In this document: one piece after another, positions 8,927 to 18,041 of the stretch | Layout of the letters: every line of letters begins with the position of its first letter | Position numbering within the stretch: the stretch's first letter is position 1 | Notes under the pieces: model-generated | What the model saw: the letters and a program-made list of their open reading frames with translations, nothing else | Databases searched by the model: none | Told to the model about the DNA's origin: nothing | Position numbers and translations under genes: made by a program | NCBI RefSeq assembly: GCF_001690705.1 | Contig: NZ_LZGK01000016.1 | Coordinates: 1-64,000, forward strand | Source of the DNA: Gilliamella sp. wkB178 | GTDB taxonomy: Bacteria > Pseudomonadota > Gammaproteobacteria > Enterobacterales > Orbaceae | Length of the DNA stretch: 64,000 bases | Direction: 5' to 3'

Positions 8927-11617
8927 ATGACCGAACTAGCCAAAGAAATAACCCCCGTTAATATTGAAGATGAATTAAAATCCTCCTATCTTGATTATGC
9001 AATGTCTGTAATTGTTGGACGAGCCTTACCCGATGTCCGTGATGGTTTAAAGCCTGTTCATCGGCGAGTTTTATTTGCTATGCATGAGGCAGGATATGAT
9101 TGGAATAAGCCCTACAGAAAGTCAGCTCGTGTCGTTGGGGATGTTATAGGTAAATACCACCCACATGGTGATTCAGCAGTTTATGACACTATTGTACGAA
9201 TGGCTCAACCATTTTCATTACGTTATATGCTAGTTGATGGTCAAGGTAACTTTGGTTCTGTTGATGGTGACTCCGCTGCCGCCATGCGTTATACAGAAAT
9301 ACGCATGCAGAAGTTTGCGGACTCATTGTTAACTGATCTTGATAAAGAGACAGTTGACTTCTCACCTAACTATGACGGTTCAGAAATGATTCCTGATGTG
9401 TTACCAACACGTATTCCTAATTTGTTAATCAATGGTTCGTCAGGTATTGCTGTTGGTATGGCGACGAATATTCCGCCTCATAACTTATCTGAAGTAATCA
9501 ATGGTTGTTTGGCTTTTATTGAAGATGAAAATATTTCTGTTGATGGTTTAATGGAATACATTCATGGTCCTGATTTCCCAACAGCTGCGCTAATTAATGG
9601 TCGTAAAGGGATTGAAAATGCCTATCGTACTGGTCGCGGTATTATTTATATTCGCTCTAAAGCAACGATCGAAGTGGATGATCATAGCGGGCGCGAAACC
9701 ATTATTGTTAATGAGATCCCATATCAAGTTAATAAGAAAAAACTAATCGAAAAAATAGCTGAATTAGTTAAAGATAAAAAAGTTGAAGGTATTTCGGCTT
9801 TACGTGACGAGTCCGACAAAGATGGTATGCGGATTGTTATTGAAATCAAACGAGATGCCGTTGGTGAAGTAGTATTAAACAATCTTTTCTCACTTACACA
9901 ATTACAAGTTTCTTTTGGTATTAATATGGTAGCGTTGCATAAAGGGCAACCTAAACTGTTAAACCTTCGTGACATGATTGAAGCCTTTGTGCTTCATCGA
10001 CGAGAAGTTGTTACCCGTCGAACTATTTATGAATTACGTAAAGCGCGTGAACGTGCCCATGTATTAGAAGGGCTAGCTATTGCTCTAGCTAATATTGATC
10101 CAATCATTGAATTAATTCGTGCTGCGGCAACACCAGCAGAAGCAAAAAATAAATTGTTAGCCCAAGCATGGCAACTGGGTAATGTTGCCGCTATGCTTGA
10201 AAAAGCTGGAAATGATGCTGCACGCCCTGAAGATTTAGCTCCTGAATTTGGTATTCGTGATGGGCATTATTACCTATCTGATGCTCAAGCTCAGGCAATT
10301 TTAGATCTTCGCTTACATCGTTTAACCGGCCTTGAACACGAAAAAATTCTTGATGAATATAAAGAATTATTAGTTCAAATTGGTGAACTATTACACATTT
10401 TAGCGGATCCTGAAAGATTGATGGCGGTGATTCGTGAAGAGCTTGAAGCTGTTCGCGATCAATTCCAAGATGCCAGAAGAACAGAAATAACCGCAAGTAG
10501 TGCCGATATCAATATTGAAGATCTGATTGCGCAAGAAGATGTGGTTGTTACTCTTTCACATCAAGGTTATGTAAAATATCAACCATTATCAGACTACGAG
10601 GCACAACGCCGAGGTGGTAAAGGTAAATCGGCAACTAAAATTAAAGAAGAAGATTTTGTTGAGAAATTACTAATAGCTAATACTCACGATACCATTCTTT
10701 GTTTTTCAAGTCGCGGGCGCCTATATTGGATGAAAGTCTATCAACTACCAGAAGCCAGCCGTGGCTCACGTGGTCGCCCAATTATTAATTTATTACCGCT
10801 AGAAGCTGATGAACGTATAACAGCAATTTTACCGGTTAAAGAATTTGATGATGAACATTGTGTATTTATGGCTACTGCACAAGGTACAGTTAAGAAGACT
10901 TCGTTGATTGAATTCAGTCGGCCTAGAAGTGGTGGTATTATTGCCATCAATCTACGTGATGACGATGAATTAATTGGTGTTGACTTAACCAATAATGAGC
11001 CATCAATAATAACAGATGAAGACGATATCAACGATGATGTCGTTGTTGAAGAAAATGAAACTGATGAAGAAGTGTCCGAAATTTCCAATACAGAAGACAT
11101 AATGCTCTTTTCTGCAAATGGTAAGGTTGTCCGTTTCCCAGCCAATAAAGTACGTTGTATGGGAAGAACAGCAGCTGGTGTTCGTGGTATTAAACTTGAA
11201 AGCGATGATAAAGTTGTTTCTCTTATTGTCCCACGAGGTAATGGTGCCATTCTAACAGCAACACAAAATGGTTTTGGTAAACGTACCGAACAAGAATTAT
11301 ATCCAACTAAATCACGTGCAACTAAAGGTGTAATTTCAATCAAAGTTAGTGAACGAAATGGTGCAGTAGTTGGTGCAGTACAAGTAGAAGAAACCGATCA
11401 AATTATGCTCATTACTGATGCTGGTACCTTAGTCCGTACTCGCGTATCAGAAGTCAGCATAGTAGGACGTAATACTCAAGGGGTTATGCTTATTCGCACC
11501 GCAGAAAATGAAAAAGTTGTTGGCTTGCAGCGAATTGCAGAAACTGAGGAAGATGAAGATACAGAATCACCACAGAGTGATGAACCGAATGATTCAACTC
11601 CGGAGTTGGAACAATAG
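8927..11617 (+). CDS. gyrA: DNA gyrase subunit A
   Basis: GyrA cuts and rejoins DNA in the A2B2 gyrase, which adds negative supercoils. The 896-residue protein has the breakage-reunion domain first, with the active-site tyrosine in AAMRYTEIR near residue 122. The quinolone region reads [10 protein letters not shown] with Ser83 and Asp87, the susceptible residues. The C-terminal beta-pinwheel carries the GyrA box QRRGGKG near residue 561. Residues about 689-723 form an acidic insertion not present in E. coli GyrA, between blades of the pinwheel. The tail is also acidic. The gene stands alone with its own promoter and terminator. Confidence 0.99.
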   Translation: MTELAKEITPVNIEDELKSSYLDYAMSVIVGRALPDVRDGLKPVHRRVLFAMHEAGYDWNKPYRKSARVVGDVIGKYHPHGDSAVYDTIVRMAQPFSLRYMLVDGQGNFGSVDGDSAAAMRYTEIRMQKFADSLLTDLDKETVDFSPNYDGSEMIPDVLPTRIPNLLINGSSGIAVGMATNIPPHNLSEVINGCLAFIEDENISVDGLMEYIHGPDFPTAALINGRKGIENAYRTGRGIIYIRSKATIEVDDHSGRETIIVNEIPYQVNKKKLIEKIAELVKDKKVEGISALRDESDKDGMRIVIEIKRDAVGEVVLNNLFSLTQLQVSFGINMVALHKGQPKLLNLRDMIEAFVLHRREVVTRRTIYELRKARERAHVLEGLAIALANIDPIIELIRAAATPAEAKNKLLAQAWQLGNVAAMLEKAGNDAARPEDLAPEFGIRDGHYYLSDAQAQAILDLRLHRLTGLEHEKILDEYKELLVQIGELLHILADPERLMAVIREELEAVRDQFQDARRTEITASSADINIEDLIAQEDVVVTLSHQGYVKYQPLSDYEAQRRGGKGKSATKIKEEDFVEKLLIANTHDTILCFSSRGRLYWMKVYQLPEASRGSRGRPIINLLPLEADERITAILPVKEFDDEHCVFMATAQGTVKKTSLIEFSRPRSGGIIAINLRDDDELIGVDLTNNEPSIITDEDDINDDVVVEENETDEEVSEISNTEDIMLFSANGKVVRFPANKVRCMGRTAAGVRGIKLESDDKVVSLIVPRGNGAILTATQNGFGKRTEQELYPTKSRATKGVISIKVSERNGAVVGAVQVEETDQIMLITDAGTLVRTRVSEVSIVGRNTQGVMLIRTAENEKVVGLQRIAETEEDEDTESPQSDEPNDSTPELEQ

Positions 11618-11630
11618 TTTTTAATTATCT

Positions 11631-11664
11631 AAAAGGATTAGCAAATATGACTAATCCTTTTTTA
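11631..11664 (+). terminator. gyrA terminator
   Basis: Arms AAAAGGATTAG / CTAATCCTTTT with a 9-nt loop and a T run, 13 bp after the gyrA stop. Confidence 0.88.
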
Positions 11665-11695
11665 TTATAAAAACCTTGATAAGGAATAGTATTAA

Positions 11696-13018
11696 ATGTC
11701 ATTTTCACTGAAAAAAATATTAACCAACCTAGCCTGGCAAATTTTGATTGCTTTAATTCTAGGCGTTATTGTCGGATCTTATTTTTATCAATTATCCGAT
11801 CCAAATCACCCGTTACATGCATATTATCAATTTTCAATAGTAAACATATTTCAGCCAGCGGGCGATATTTTTATTCGTTTAATAAAAATGATCGTGTTGC
11901 CTATTATTCTGAGTACATTGACCTTAGGTATTGCCGGTATTGGTGGTTCTAAACGGTTAGGAACGTTAGGTTTTAAAACAATTCTTTATTTTGAAATTAT
12001 CACTACTATTGCTATTTTATTAGGTCTTTTCTGGGGGAATGTGTTTGCACCTGGTGCTGGGATTGATTCTTCAACACTTGCAACTACCGACATCAGTAAA
12101 TACACTAAGGCGACTGAAGAACTAAGTGGTAAACCCCATGGTTTGATCGTGATGATTTTAGATATGATCCCCGCCAATATTTTTAAAGCAATGACGGATG
12201 GTGCGGTTTTACCAGTGATCTTTTTCTGTGTTTTTTTTGGTTTAGGTTTAATGTCTTTACCAACTAAACAACGTGAACCATTTGTATTTTTCTTAAAAGT
12301 TGTTTCTGACACCATGTTTAAGGTAACAAACATGATTATGCGCTATGCACCAATAGGTGTATTTGCGCTGATTACTGTTACCGTGGCTAAATATGGATTT
12401 GAATCTTTAATACCACTATTTAAACTAATTTTGACTGTTTATTCAGCAATGATTATTTTTACCATATTGGTATTTGGGATAGTTTGTAAAATGTGTAAAT
12501 TCAATATTTTCACGTTATTACGAATTTTGAAAGAAGAACTTATTATTGCGTTCTCAACAGCAAGTTCAGAAACCGCATTACCTAAAATTATCGAAAAAAT
12601 GGAAGCTTATGGGGCACCTAAAGCTATAACGAGTTTTGTTATTCCAACCGGATATTCATTTAATCTTGATGGTTCTACACTTTATCAAAGTATTACAGTT
12701 ATATTCTTAGCACAACTTTTCCACATGGATTTAACTATCACCGCTCAGGTTATTATCGTTATTACCTTAATGATTGCATCTAAAGGGATTGCAGGTGTGC
12801 CAGGTGCTTCCATTTTGGTTTTATCTGCTACACTTGGTAGTGTGGGTATCCCACTTGAGGGGATTGGTTATATTATGGGTGTTGAACGTATTTTGGATAT
12901 GGGTAGAACGGTGGTTAATGTTATTGGTAATGCCTTAGCTGCCATTGTAATTGCTCGCTGGGAACATTTATTTGACGATAATAAAGCCAAAGCTTATGAA
13001 CAAAAATATCTAAAATAG
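11696..13018 (+). CDS. gltP: Proton/glutamate-aspartate symporter GltP
   Basis: GltP imports glutamate and aspartate with protons. It is a DAACS-family carrier of 440 residues in the inner membrane. The sequence follows E. coli GltP rather than GltS, DctA or SstT: LAWQILIALILG at the start, PAGDIFIRLIKMIVLPII, STASSETALPKIIEKMEAYGAPKAITSFVIPTGYSFNLDGSTLY (the hairpin with the serine-rich motif), and the substrate-binding GVERILDMGRTVVNVIGNALA. It is expressed as a single gene, with terminators on both sides. Confidence 0.94.
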   Translation: MSFSLKKILTNLAWQILIALILGVIVGSYFYQLSDPNHPLHAYYQFSIVNIFQPAGDIFIRLIKMIVLPIILSTLTLGIAGIGGSKRLGTLGFKTILYFEIITTIAILLGLFWGNVFAPGAGIDSSTLATTDISKYTKATEELSGKPHGLIVMILDMIPANIFKAMTDGAVLPVIFFCVFFGLGLMSLPTKQREPFVFFLKVVSDTMFKVTNMIMRYAPIGVFALITVTVAKYGFESLIPLFKLILTVYSAMIIFTILVFGIVCKMCKFNIFTLLRILKEELIIAFSTASSETALPKIIEKMEAYGAPKAITSFVIPTGYSFNLDGSTLYQSITVIFLAQLFHMDLTITAQVIIVITLMIASKGIAGVPGASILVLSATLGSVGIPLEGIGYIMGVERILDMGRTVVNVIGNALAAIVIARWEHLFDDNKAKAYEQKYLK

Positions 13019-13049
13019 TAAACTATTTTTAATAGCTGTTATTTTCTTA

Positions 13050-13081
13050 AAAAACTACCTGTTTATCAGGTAGTTTTTTTT
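13050..13081 (+). terminator. gltP terminator
   Basis: Arms AAAACTACCTG / CAGGTAGTTTT with a short TTTAT loop and a run of T. Confidence 0.9.
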
Positions 13082-13242
13082 ATTTAATAACCATGAAATA
13101 TCACTTTTAAACTAACCTGTTTTTTTACTAATCTCATAACTTAATAGTTATAGCTTATATTTATATTTTACTAGCTTTTAAAATATGGACATAATCTTGT
13201 GTATTAGGTAAATGATAATGCTTAGTGATGAATTAAGGATAT

Positions 13243-13270
13243 AAAAAAACCGACAATTGTCGGTTTTTTT
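13243..13270 (-). terminator. rpmBG terminator (bidirectional)
   Basis: Perfect palindrome AAAAAACCGACAATTGTCGG followed by a T run, 17 bp beyond the rpmG stop on the minus strand. A and T tracts on both sides make it work in both directions. Confidence 0.88.
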
Positions 13271-13287
13271 ATATCTTATGTAGATAA

Positions 13288-13455
13288 TTATTTAATTTTA
13301 GCTTCTTTATAGATTACATGCTGACGCACAACAGGATCGTATTTTTTGATCTCCATTTTTTCAGGCATGGTTCTTTTGTTTTTGCTAGTGGTATAAAAAT
13401 GACCTGTACCAGCAGAAGAAACTAATCTAATTTTTTCGCGTACACCTTTAGCCAT
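13288..13455 (-). CDS. rpmG: 50S ribosomal protein L33
   Basis: A 55-residue ribosomal protein of the large subunit near the E site. It begins [20 protein letters not shown] and ends [16 protein letters not shown], almost identical to E. coli L33. It lacks the CxxC zinc ribbon pairs found in other L33 forms, so it is the zinc-free type. AGGAAA precedes the ATG. It follows rpmB by 15 bp in the usual rpmB-rpmG operon. Confidence 0.97.
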   Translation of the reverse strand: MAKGVREKIRLVSSAGTGHFYTTSKNKRTMPEKMEIKKYDPVVRQHVIYKEAKIK

Positions 13456-13470
13456 GATTTGGTTTCCTTA

Positions 13471-13707
13471 TTAGTACTTTTCACCACGGGCACGAAGTTC
13501 AGCTAAAACTGCATCAATACCCTTTTTATCGATAGTACGCATACCTTTAGCCGATATACGCAATTTTACAAAACGTTTTTCGCTCTCAACCCAAAAACGG
13601 TGAGTTTGAAGGTTTGGTAGAAAACGACGCTTAGTAGCATTCATCGCATGAGAGCGATTATTTCCTACTAAAGGACTTTTTCCTGTTACTTGGCATACTC
13701 GTGACAT
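13471..13707 (-). CDS. rpmB: 50S ribosomal protein L28
   Basis: L28 is a 78-residue large-subunit protein, the same length as in E. coli. It starts [29 protein letters not shown] and ends ELRARGEKY. It is the first gene of the rpmB-rpmG operon, read leftwards from a strong promoter at 13853-13881. In E. coli, dut, coaBC and mutM are near; here neither side keeps that order. Confidence 0.98.
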   Translation of the reverse strand: MSRVCQVTGKSPLVGNNRSHAMNATKRRFLPNLQTHRFWVESEKRFVKLRISAKGMRTIDKKGIDAVLAELRARGEKY

Positions 13708-14229
13708 GTCAATAATTCTCCGAAATTTCTATGCTTAAGCCTTGGGCGTAATATGTTAATGGAATTAACCTCGTCAGGCTTTTAGTTTGCTGCAGTTCTA
13801 TCTGAGAAGCAGACTAACCTCTCACACTACACCCATAATAATGAGGTAGCGAAGTATACGCTCTTATGCAAATATTCTCAAGTATTATCTTATAATAAGG
13901 GTAAAAAATAAGTTATATCAACATAAATCTTAACCATTGGTAAACCTTGTTAGTACCGAAATAGTAGCAATTTTTGTCCATTAACTTTATGAATAAATGT
14001 AATGTTATAAATTTAAAATAACTATGTAGCCATATATTGCCAACATATAGGATTATACTTGGTATCTAAGCAGTGAATCCACTTTTATTAGTTAATAGCA
14101 ACGTTTTATAAAACAGAATATTAAGTGTATTTATGATTTTTAAAAAAATTATCCAATATTCATATTAAATATGCTTTAATACTAAAGATTATATTTTCTA
14201 TCTGATTTTCTCACTAGCAAGGAGATAGT
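13708..14229. other. Intergenic region between rpmB and aroE
   Basis: About 520 bp between divergent genes. The left third holds the rpmB promoter and a leader of about 150 nt. The remainder (13890-14215) is AT-rich. I see no open frame with homology, no RNA gene and no clear palindrome in it. The aroE ribosome site AAGGAG lies just before 14230. Confidence 0.6.
13853..13881 (-). promoter_or_regulatory. rpmBG sigma70 promoter
   Basis: On the minus strand TTGAGA (13876-13881) and TATACT (13853-13858) are separated by exactly 17 bp. Both match the sigma70 consensus at five of six bases. They lie about 145 bp before rpmB, leaving a long 5' leader. Confidence 0.75.
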
Positions 14230-15060
14230 ATGCGTCAGTTTACCCCGTACAGTATATACGGAATTATTGGATACCCGCTTGGGCATAGTATGAGTCCGCT
14301 TATACACACTACATCATTTCAAGATTATGGTATTCCGGCTGTGTTAGTGGCTTTCCCCACCCCGCCGGAAGAAATCGCTACACTTTTTAAATCTGTCCGA
14401 TTATTAAATATTCGTGGTTTATGCGTCACTATTCCACATAAACAGACAATCATCCCTTATTTAGATTATGTTACAGATCATGTAAAAAAAGCCGGTGCGG
14501 CTAATTTGGTTTACTGGGATGGCGATAAACTTTGTGGTGATAATACTGATATTATCGGTTTTATGGAACCACTTCAGCATAAAAACCTACCAGCTGATTA
14601 TCATAAGGTTTTATTGCTAGGTGCCGGAGGAGCAGCACGTGCAGCAGTGGTAGGCTTGCAACATTTAGGTTATACAGATATAACTGTCACCGATATCGTT
14701 GCGGATTTGCCTGCAGCATTAGCTAAAGAATTTAATCTAAAAGTTGTGGCTTGGGAAGATCGCAGTAAAGTTGAAGCTCAAATTATTATTAACTCAACTC
14801 CATTAGGAATGAAAGGTAAATTTGAAGATCAAACTGCTTATGAACAGTCATGGTTTAAAGGCAAAGGCGTGGCATATGATATTGTGTATACTCCTTATCA
14901 TACTCGTTTTCGACAAGAAGCGGAAAACGCTGGCTGGCAATCTATTTCTGGTCGCGATATGTTTATTGGGCAAGCTAATGCTCAGTTTAAGATTTGGACC
15001 GGTAAACAACTTTCAGATAATGCCAAACAAGCGGTTATCGATGCTTTAGCTAAACAGTAA
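14230..15060 (+). CDS. aroE: Shikimate dehydrogenase, atypical AroE
   Basis: AroE reduces 3-dehydroshikimate to shikimate with NADPH. All key residues can be seen: HSMSP near residue 19 (shikimate-binding serines), VTIPHK with the catalytic lysine near 79, AGAAN, GDNTD with the catalytic aspartate, GAGGAARA for NADPH, and IGQANAQF near the end. The 276-residue sequence differs clearly from E. coli AroE and YdiB. Its IIGYPLGHSMSPLIH opening and CVTIPHK recall enzymes of distant groups such as deltaproteobacteria, which suggests transfer (inference). AAGGAG precedes the ATG. It heads a cluster with ydiL, aroL and a YdiN-like carrier. Confidence 0.88.
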   Translation: MRQFTPYSIYGIIGYPLGHSMSPLIHTTSFQDYGIPAVLVAFPTPPEEIATLFKSVRLLNIRGLCVTIPHKQTIIPYLDYVTDHVKKAGAANLVYWDGDKLCGDNTDIIGFMEPLQHKNLPADYHKVLLLGAGGAARAAVVGLQHLGYTDITVTDIVADLPAALAKEFNLKVVAWEDRSKVEAQIIINSTPLGMKGKFEDQTAYEQSWFKGKGVAYDIVYTPYHTRFRQEAENAGWQSISGRDMFIGQANAQFKIWTGKQLSDNAKQAVIDALAKQ

Positions 15061-15071
15061 TTACTGAACTT

Positions 15072-15100
15072 ACACACCTAATAGTTTATATTAGGCGTGT
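15072..15100 (+). terminator. Hairpin after aroE
   Basis: Arms ACACACCTAATA / TATTAGGCGTGT with a 5-nt loop and one mismatch, 12 bp after the aroE stop. The following sequence has no long T run, so it may be a weak terminator or a processing site. Confidence 0.5.
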
Positions 15101-15199
15101 TGTGAATATTTATACAACCATCATTTTTTAAATTGTTAATGATGTTGAGGATATCTGTTCAATCAATTTACTCAAACATAATATTACTAAGGAGCCTTT

Positions 15200-15553
15200 A
15201 TGACTAACCTAGAATTACAAGCCTATCGTCGTTTTCTAATGTTAAAAGTGTCAGAGGCAAGTGAATATATTGGCAAAACAGATATCCAAACATGGTATGA
15301 TTGGGAACAAGGTATTGTTCCGGTACCTGAATTTGTGTCCAGTGCCATGCAAAACTTAAAAAAAGTTCGCAATGAAAAAATAAATATCATTATTGGCAGT
15401 ATTAACGATCGAGTTGGTAGTAATACAATTCGTTACTTTATGACATATGCTGAATTTCATAAAGTGAATCCCAACCTTGATGTTATTCAGTGGCGATTGC
15501 ATCAATCTATTGCAACAGAACTTTATTTTCGTGGTTTAGAAAAGCTCTGTTAA
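15200..15553 (+). CDS. ydiL: YdiL-family (Aca2/YdiL-like) DNA-binding protein
   Basis: A 117-residue protein matching E. coli YdiL along its whole length (MTNLELQAYRRFLMLKVSEASEYIG, WYDWEQG...VP, GSNTIRYFMTYAEF, SIATELYFRGLEKLC). The family has an N-terminal helix-turn-helix of the kind also found in the phage anti-CRISPR regulator Aca2, so it is probably a DNA-binding regulator; its target is unknown. In E. coli ydiL lies beside the ydiM/ydiN transporters and aroD/ydiB. Here too it lies among shikimate genes, which supports a role linked to them (inference). The ribosome site AAGGAG is strong. Confidence 0.85.
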   Translation: MTNLELQAYRRFLMLKVSEASEYIGKTDIQTWYDWEQGIVPVPEFVSSAMQNLKKVRNEKINIIIGSINDRVGSNTIRYFMTYAEFHKVNPNLDVIQWRLHQSIATELYFRGLEKLC

Positions 15554-15598
15554 TAGCTAATTTGCTGGTTTAATCTATAACCGTAACTTACTCAGTGC

Positions 15599-15616
15599 TG
15601 TAAATTTATCTTTACG
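15599..15616 (+). promoter_or_regulatory. TyrR-type operator upstream of aroL
   Basis: TGTAAATTTATCTTTACG matches the TyrR box TGTAAA-N6-TTTACA at 11 of 12 defined positions. Two more TGTAAA half-sites follow at 15681 (right half ATTGCA, 4 of 6) and 15743. In E. coli aroL is a TyrR-regulated gene with several boxes, so the position is the expected one. Confidence 0.6.
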
Positions 15617-15764
15617 GAAAAATAAATAACTACAATAATTATTTCATAAAAATCAATATTGTTTTTTTTATTTAACAATATGTAAAAAAAATATTGCAAA
15701 AATCAAAGTGAATCACTAGCATAGACGACATATTTTGCGATCTGTAAATCTGATAGGACCCAAT

Positions 15765-16280
15765 ATGAATAAAACAATTTTTTTAGTCGGTGCGAGAGCG
15801 GCTGGCAAAACAACTTTGGGGAAGATGCTCGCTAATAAGTTATCATATTCATTTGTAGATACAGATTGTTATTTACTGGAAACAACTCAAAAAACTGTAG
15901 CTGAAATAGTTGAAAAGGAAGGCTGGGATGGTTTTAGAGCAAGAGAAAGCCAAGTACTGGTTGATACTACTAAACCTAATCACGTTATTGCTACAGGTGG
16001 AGGAATGGTTTTAGCACAACAAAACCGTAACTTTATGAAACAACATGGAATGGTTTTCTTCTTGTCAGCACCGGCAGCAATATTAGCTGCGCGTTTAATG
16101 AAAGATCCTAATGTTGCACAACGCCCCTCTTTAACGGGTTTGTCTATTATTGATGAAATGGAAAAAGTGCTTACTGAACGCCTACCATTATATCATGATG
16201 CTGCACATCATATTATTAATGTCAATCAAGATGAAAATTTGGTTCTTAATCAACTAATTGAGCTATTGTCCAATAATTAG
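15765..16280 (+). CDS. aroL: Shikimate kinase II (AroL)
   Basis: This enzyme phosphorylates shikimate at the 3-hydroxyl with ATP. The P-loop is GARAAGKTT at residues 8-16, followed by the DTD motif (VDTDCYLL), the substrate arginine in FRARES, and ATGGGMVL. The wording MTVAEIV-type helix, FMKQHGMVFFLSAP and RPSLTG is closer to E. coli AroL than AroK. I prefer the ATG at 15765 (AGGA 8 bp upstream); the in-frame TTG at 15735 adds ten residues with no family match. A TyrR-type box lies upstream, which also fits AroL. Confidence 0.92.
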   Translation: MNKTIFLVGARAAGKTTLGKMLANKLSYSFVDTDCYLLETTQKTVAEIVEKEGWDGFRARESQVLVDTTKPNHVIATGGGMVLAQQNRNFMKQHGMVFFLSAPAAILAARLMKDPNVAQRPSLTGLSIIDEMEKVLTERLPLYHDAAHHIINVNQDENLVLNQLIELLSNN

Positions 16281-16308
16281 TTATGTGGATGTTTTATTCT
16301 TCTATTTT

Positions 16309-16337
16309 AAATACCACTGCTTGAGGTGGTATTTTTT
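16309..16337 (+). terminator. aroL terminator
   Basis: Arms ATACCAC / GTGGTAT followed by a run of seven T, 30 bp after the aroL stop. Confidence 0.87.
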
Positions 16338-16517
16338 TGATTAAATAAAAACAATAAAGGACGCATTTTTAGTATAAGATAACTTTTTTATACAATGATT
16401 AATTAATAACTATAAATAATAAATAAAGTTAGAAGTTAAATTATATTTTACCTTTTAGGTAACGGTTGATACTTGTATATTGAATACTATTAAATTTTTA
16501 ATAATGGAGTACTACAA

Positions 16518-17717
16518 ATGGATACCCAAAGAGTCAATTCTTACGGAATTGTCGGATCGATTTATGCTAATTACATTATACAAAGTATGGCACTGATTGT
16601 GCTCATGCAATTCTCAGGTGATATATCAAAACAACTCAATACTGATTTAGTTGGATTAGGTTTTGTTGCTTCTGGTATTGGTATTGGCAAAATATTATTA
16701 ATGTTTGTAGGTGGGCTGTTATCTGATAAGTTTGGGCGTAAACCTTTTATTTATATTGGCATGACTTGTTATGCAATTTTCTTTATCGGTATGACTTTTT
16801 GTACCAACATTAATATTGCTTTTTGTTTAGCTATTGTGGTTGGGGCAGGTAACTCTTTTTTAGATACTGGTTCCATGCCAGCTCTAACAGAATGTTTTCC
16901 AGGATCTGCGGGGTCGGCAAGTGTACTTATCAAGGCCTTTATATCTATAGGTAGCTTAATATTACCGTTTATTGTTACTTTTTTTTATAAAAATCAATTA
17001 TGGTATGGGTGGGCGTTTATTGGCTTTACAACTTATTTAATCATCAATGGTCTATGTTTATTACCTAAGAAATTTCCCCATAAAGATACAGCAATAAAAG
17101 GAAATGAAGGTTCTGAAAGTTATTTTATTGGTAAACCTAACTTTCAATTTGAAGGTATTTTACTCATTATTATGGGGTTTACTACTACAGCAACATTTGT
17201 GATTATTTGGCAGTGGCTTCCTGCTATTGCAATTAAAGGCGTTAATATGAGTGATATTGAAGCAAAACAGCTTATTAGCTATTATAGCTCAGCTTCAATT
17301 ATTTCGGTATTTGTCACGGCTTATGTCGTAAAACGTTTTTTAAAACCAGTGTATTGCATCATTATTCTGCCTACATTATCTGCATTAGTATTAATACTAT
17401 TTTATTTTGATGTTTCTCCTCTAATGTGCCTTATTACGGCAATTGGCATGGGGTTTACTGCCGCTGGGGGTGTTTTACAGTTGACTTTAGTGGTTATGCA
17501 ACAAATGTTCCCAACTCGAAAAGGTCTTGCTGTCGGTTGTATGTATACACTCAGTGGCTTATCTTTTTTCATTATCCCTCAAGTTGTACCAAAACTTGCT
17601 GAAATTGATGTGAGTTATGCAATTTTGACCGATTTTTCTATGGCCTTTTTAAGTGCAGTCTTAGGTTTGATTGTGTATACGCGCTTTACTAAAGTCATTG
17701 ATATGCAAAAAATTTAA
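16518..17717 (+). CDS. MFS transporter, YdiN/YdiM type
   Basis: A 399-residue major facilitator with about 12 membrane segments and the loop 2-3 signature GGLLSDKFGRKP at about residue 75. Several stretches match E. coli YdiN: GAGNSFLDTGSMPALTECFP, a kinked ISYYSSASIISVF, and GMGFTAAGGVLQL. YdiM/YdiN substrates are not firmly known. Their place beside shikimate and quinate genes in E. coli, and beside aroE-ydiL-aroL here, makes an aromatic-pathway acid a reasonable guess. ATGGAG precedes the start. A terminator separates it from aroL, so it is probably its own transcript. Confidence 0.82.
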   Translation: MDTQRVNSYGIVGSIYANYIIQSMALIVLMQFSGDISKQLNTDLVGLGFVASGIGIGKILLMFVGGLLSDKFGRKPFIYIGMTCYAIFFIGMTFCTNINIAFCLAIVVGAGNSFLDTGSMPALTECFPGSAGSASVLIKAFISIGSLILPFIVTFFYKNQLWYGWAFIGFTTYLIINGLCLLPKKFPHKDTAIKGNEGSESYFIGKPNFQFEGILLIIMGFTTTATFVIIWQWLPAIAIKGVNMSDIEAKQLISYYSSASIISVFVTAYVVKRFLKPVYCIIILPTLSALVLILFYFDVSPLMCLITAIGMGFTAAGGVLQLTLVVMQQMFPTRKGLAVGCMYTLSGLSFFIIPQVVPKLAEIDVSYAILTDFSMAFLSAVLGLIVYTRFTKVIDMQKI

Positions 17718-17839
17718 GCTGCAACTACATTAGGATTATATAAACGATTTTATTGTGATCCTACAACAAATATTAAATAAAAGAGATAATGATATTTGTC
17801 TATAAATATAGCCAATTAATTGTTGAAAAAATCAATCAT

Positions 17840-17876
17840 AAAGAGTAGTCATGAACTAAGGTATACTCTTTTTTTG
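17840..17876 (+). terminator. Terminator after the YdiN-like gene
   Basis: Arms AAAGAGTA / TACTCTTT enclose a long loop and are followed by a T run. It lies 122 bp after the stop, so other transcript ends are possible. Confidence 0.65.
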
Positions 17877-17885
17877 TAGTGTTTT

Positions 17886-17922
17886 ATACTGAAACGTATG
17901 CTTCTCAGGAAACATCTTTACA
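17886..17922 (+). repeat. 37-nt intergenic repeat, copy 2
   Basis: Matches 53057-53093 at 30 of 37 positions without gaps, and the reverse-strand copy at 3708-3744 in the same cores (AAACGTAT, N9, GAAACAT). It lies 137 bp before argA and just after a terminator. Function unknown. Confidence 0.6.
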
Positions 17923-18002
17923 TAAATACTAGTCAGTAATTTAAAAACAAAGAATATTTTTTGTTATTAAATTTTTCTAAAAATACTTGCCATTCGTTTA
18001 AA

Positions 18003-18041
18003 AATAAATAAAAATACATAAAATATGAATAAATATTCATT
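18003..18041 (+). promoter_or_regulatory. Tandem ARG boxes (ArgR operator)
   Basis: The downstream box (18024-18041) has a perfect core TGAATAAATATTCA. The upstream box (18003-18020) reads TAAATAAAAATACA, 8 of the 10 defined half-site bases. The two 18-bp boxes are 3 bp apart, the spacing the ArgR hexamer needs. They end 17 bp before argA, so ArgR with arginine should block its transcription. Confidence 0.85.

Noticed and set aside
8927-11617. Quinolone resistance changes in gyrA.
   Set aside because: Ser83 and Asp87 are the susceptible residues.
13471-13707. Gap between rpmB and aroE as a possible site of a hidden small RNA.
   Set aside because: Apart from the rpmB promoter and leader I found no palindrome with a T run and no recognisable RNA family there.
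17886-17922. PurR or other LacI-family operator in the 37-nt repeat because of its AAACGT centre.
   Set aside because: The symmetric flanks of the PurR consensus are not present in any copy.
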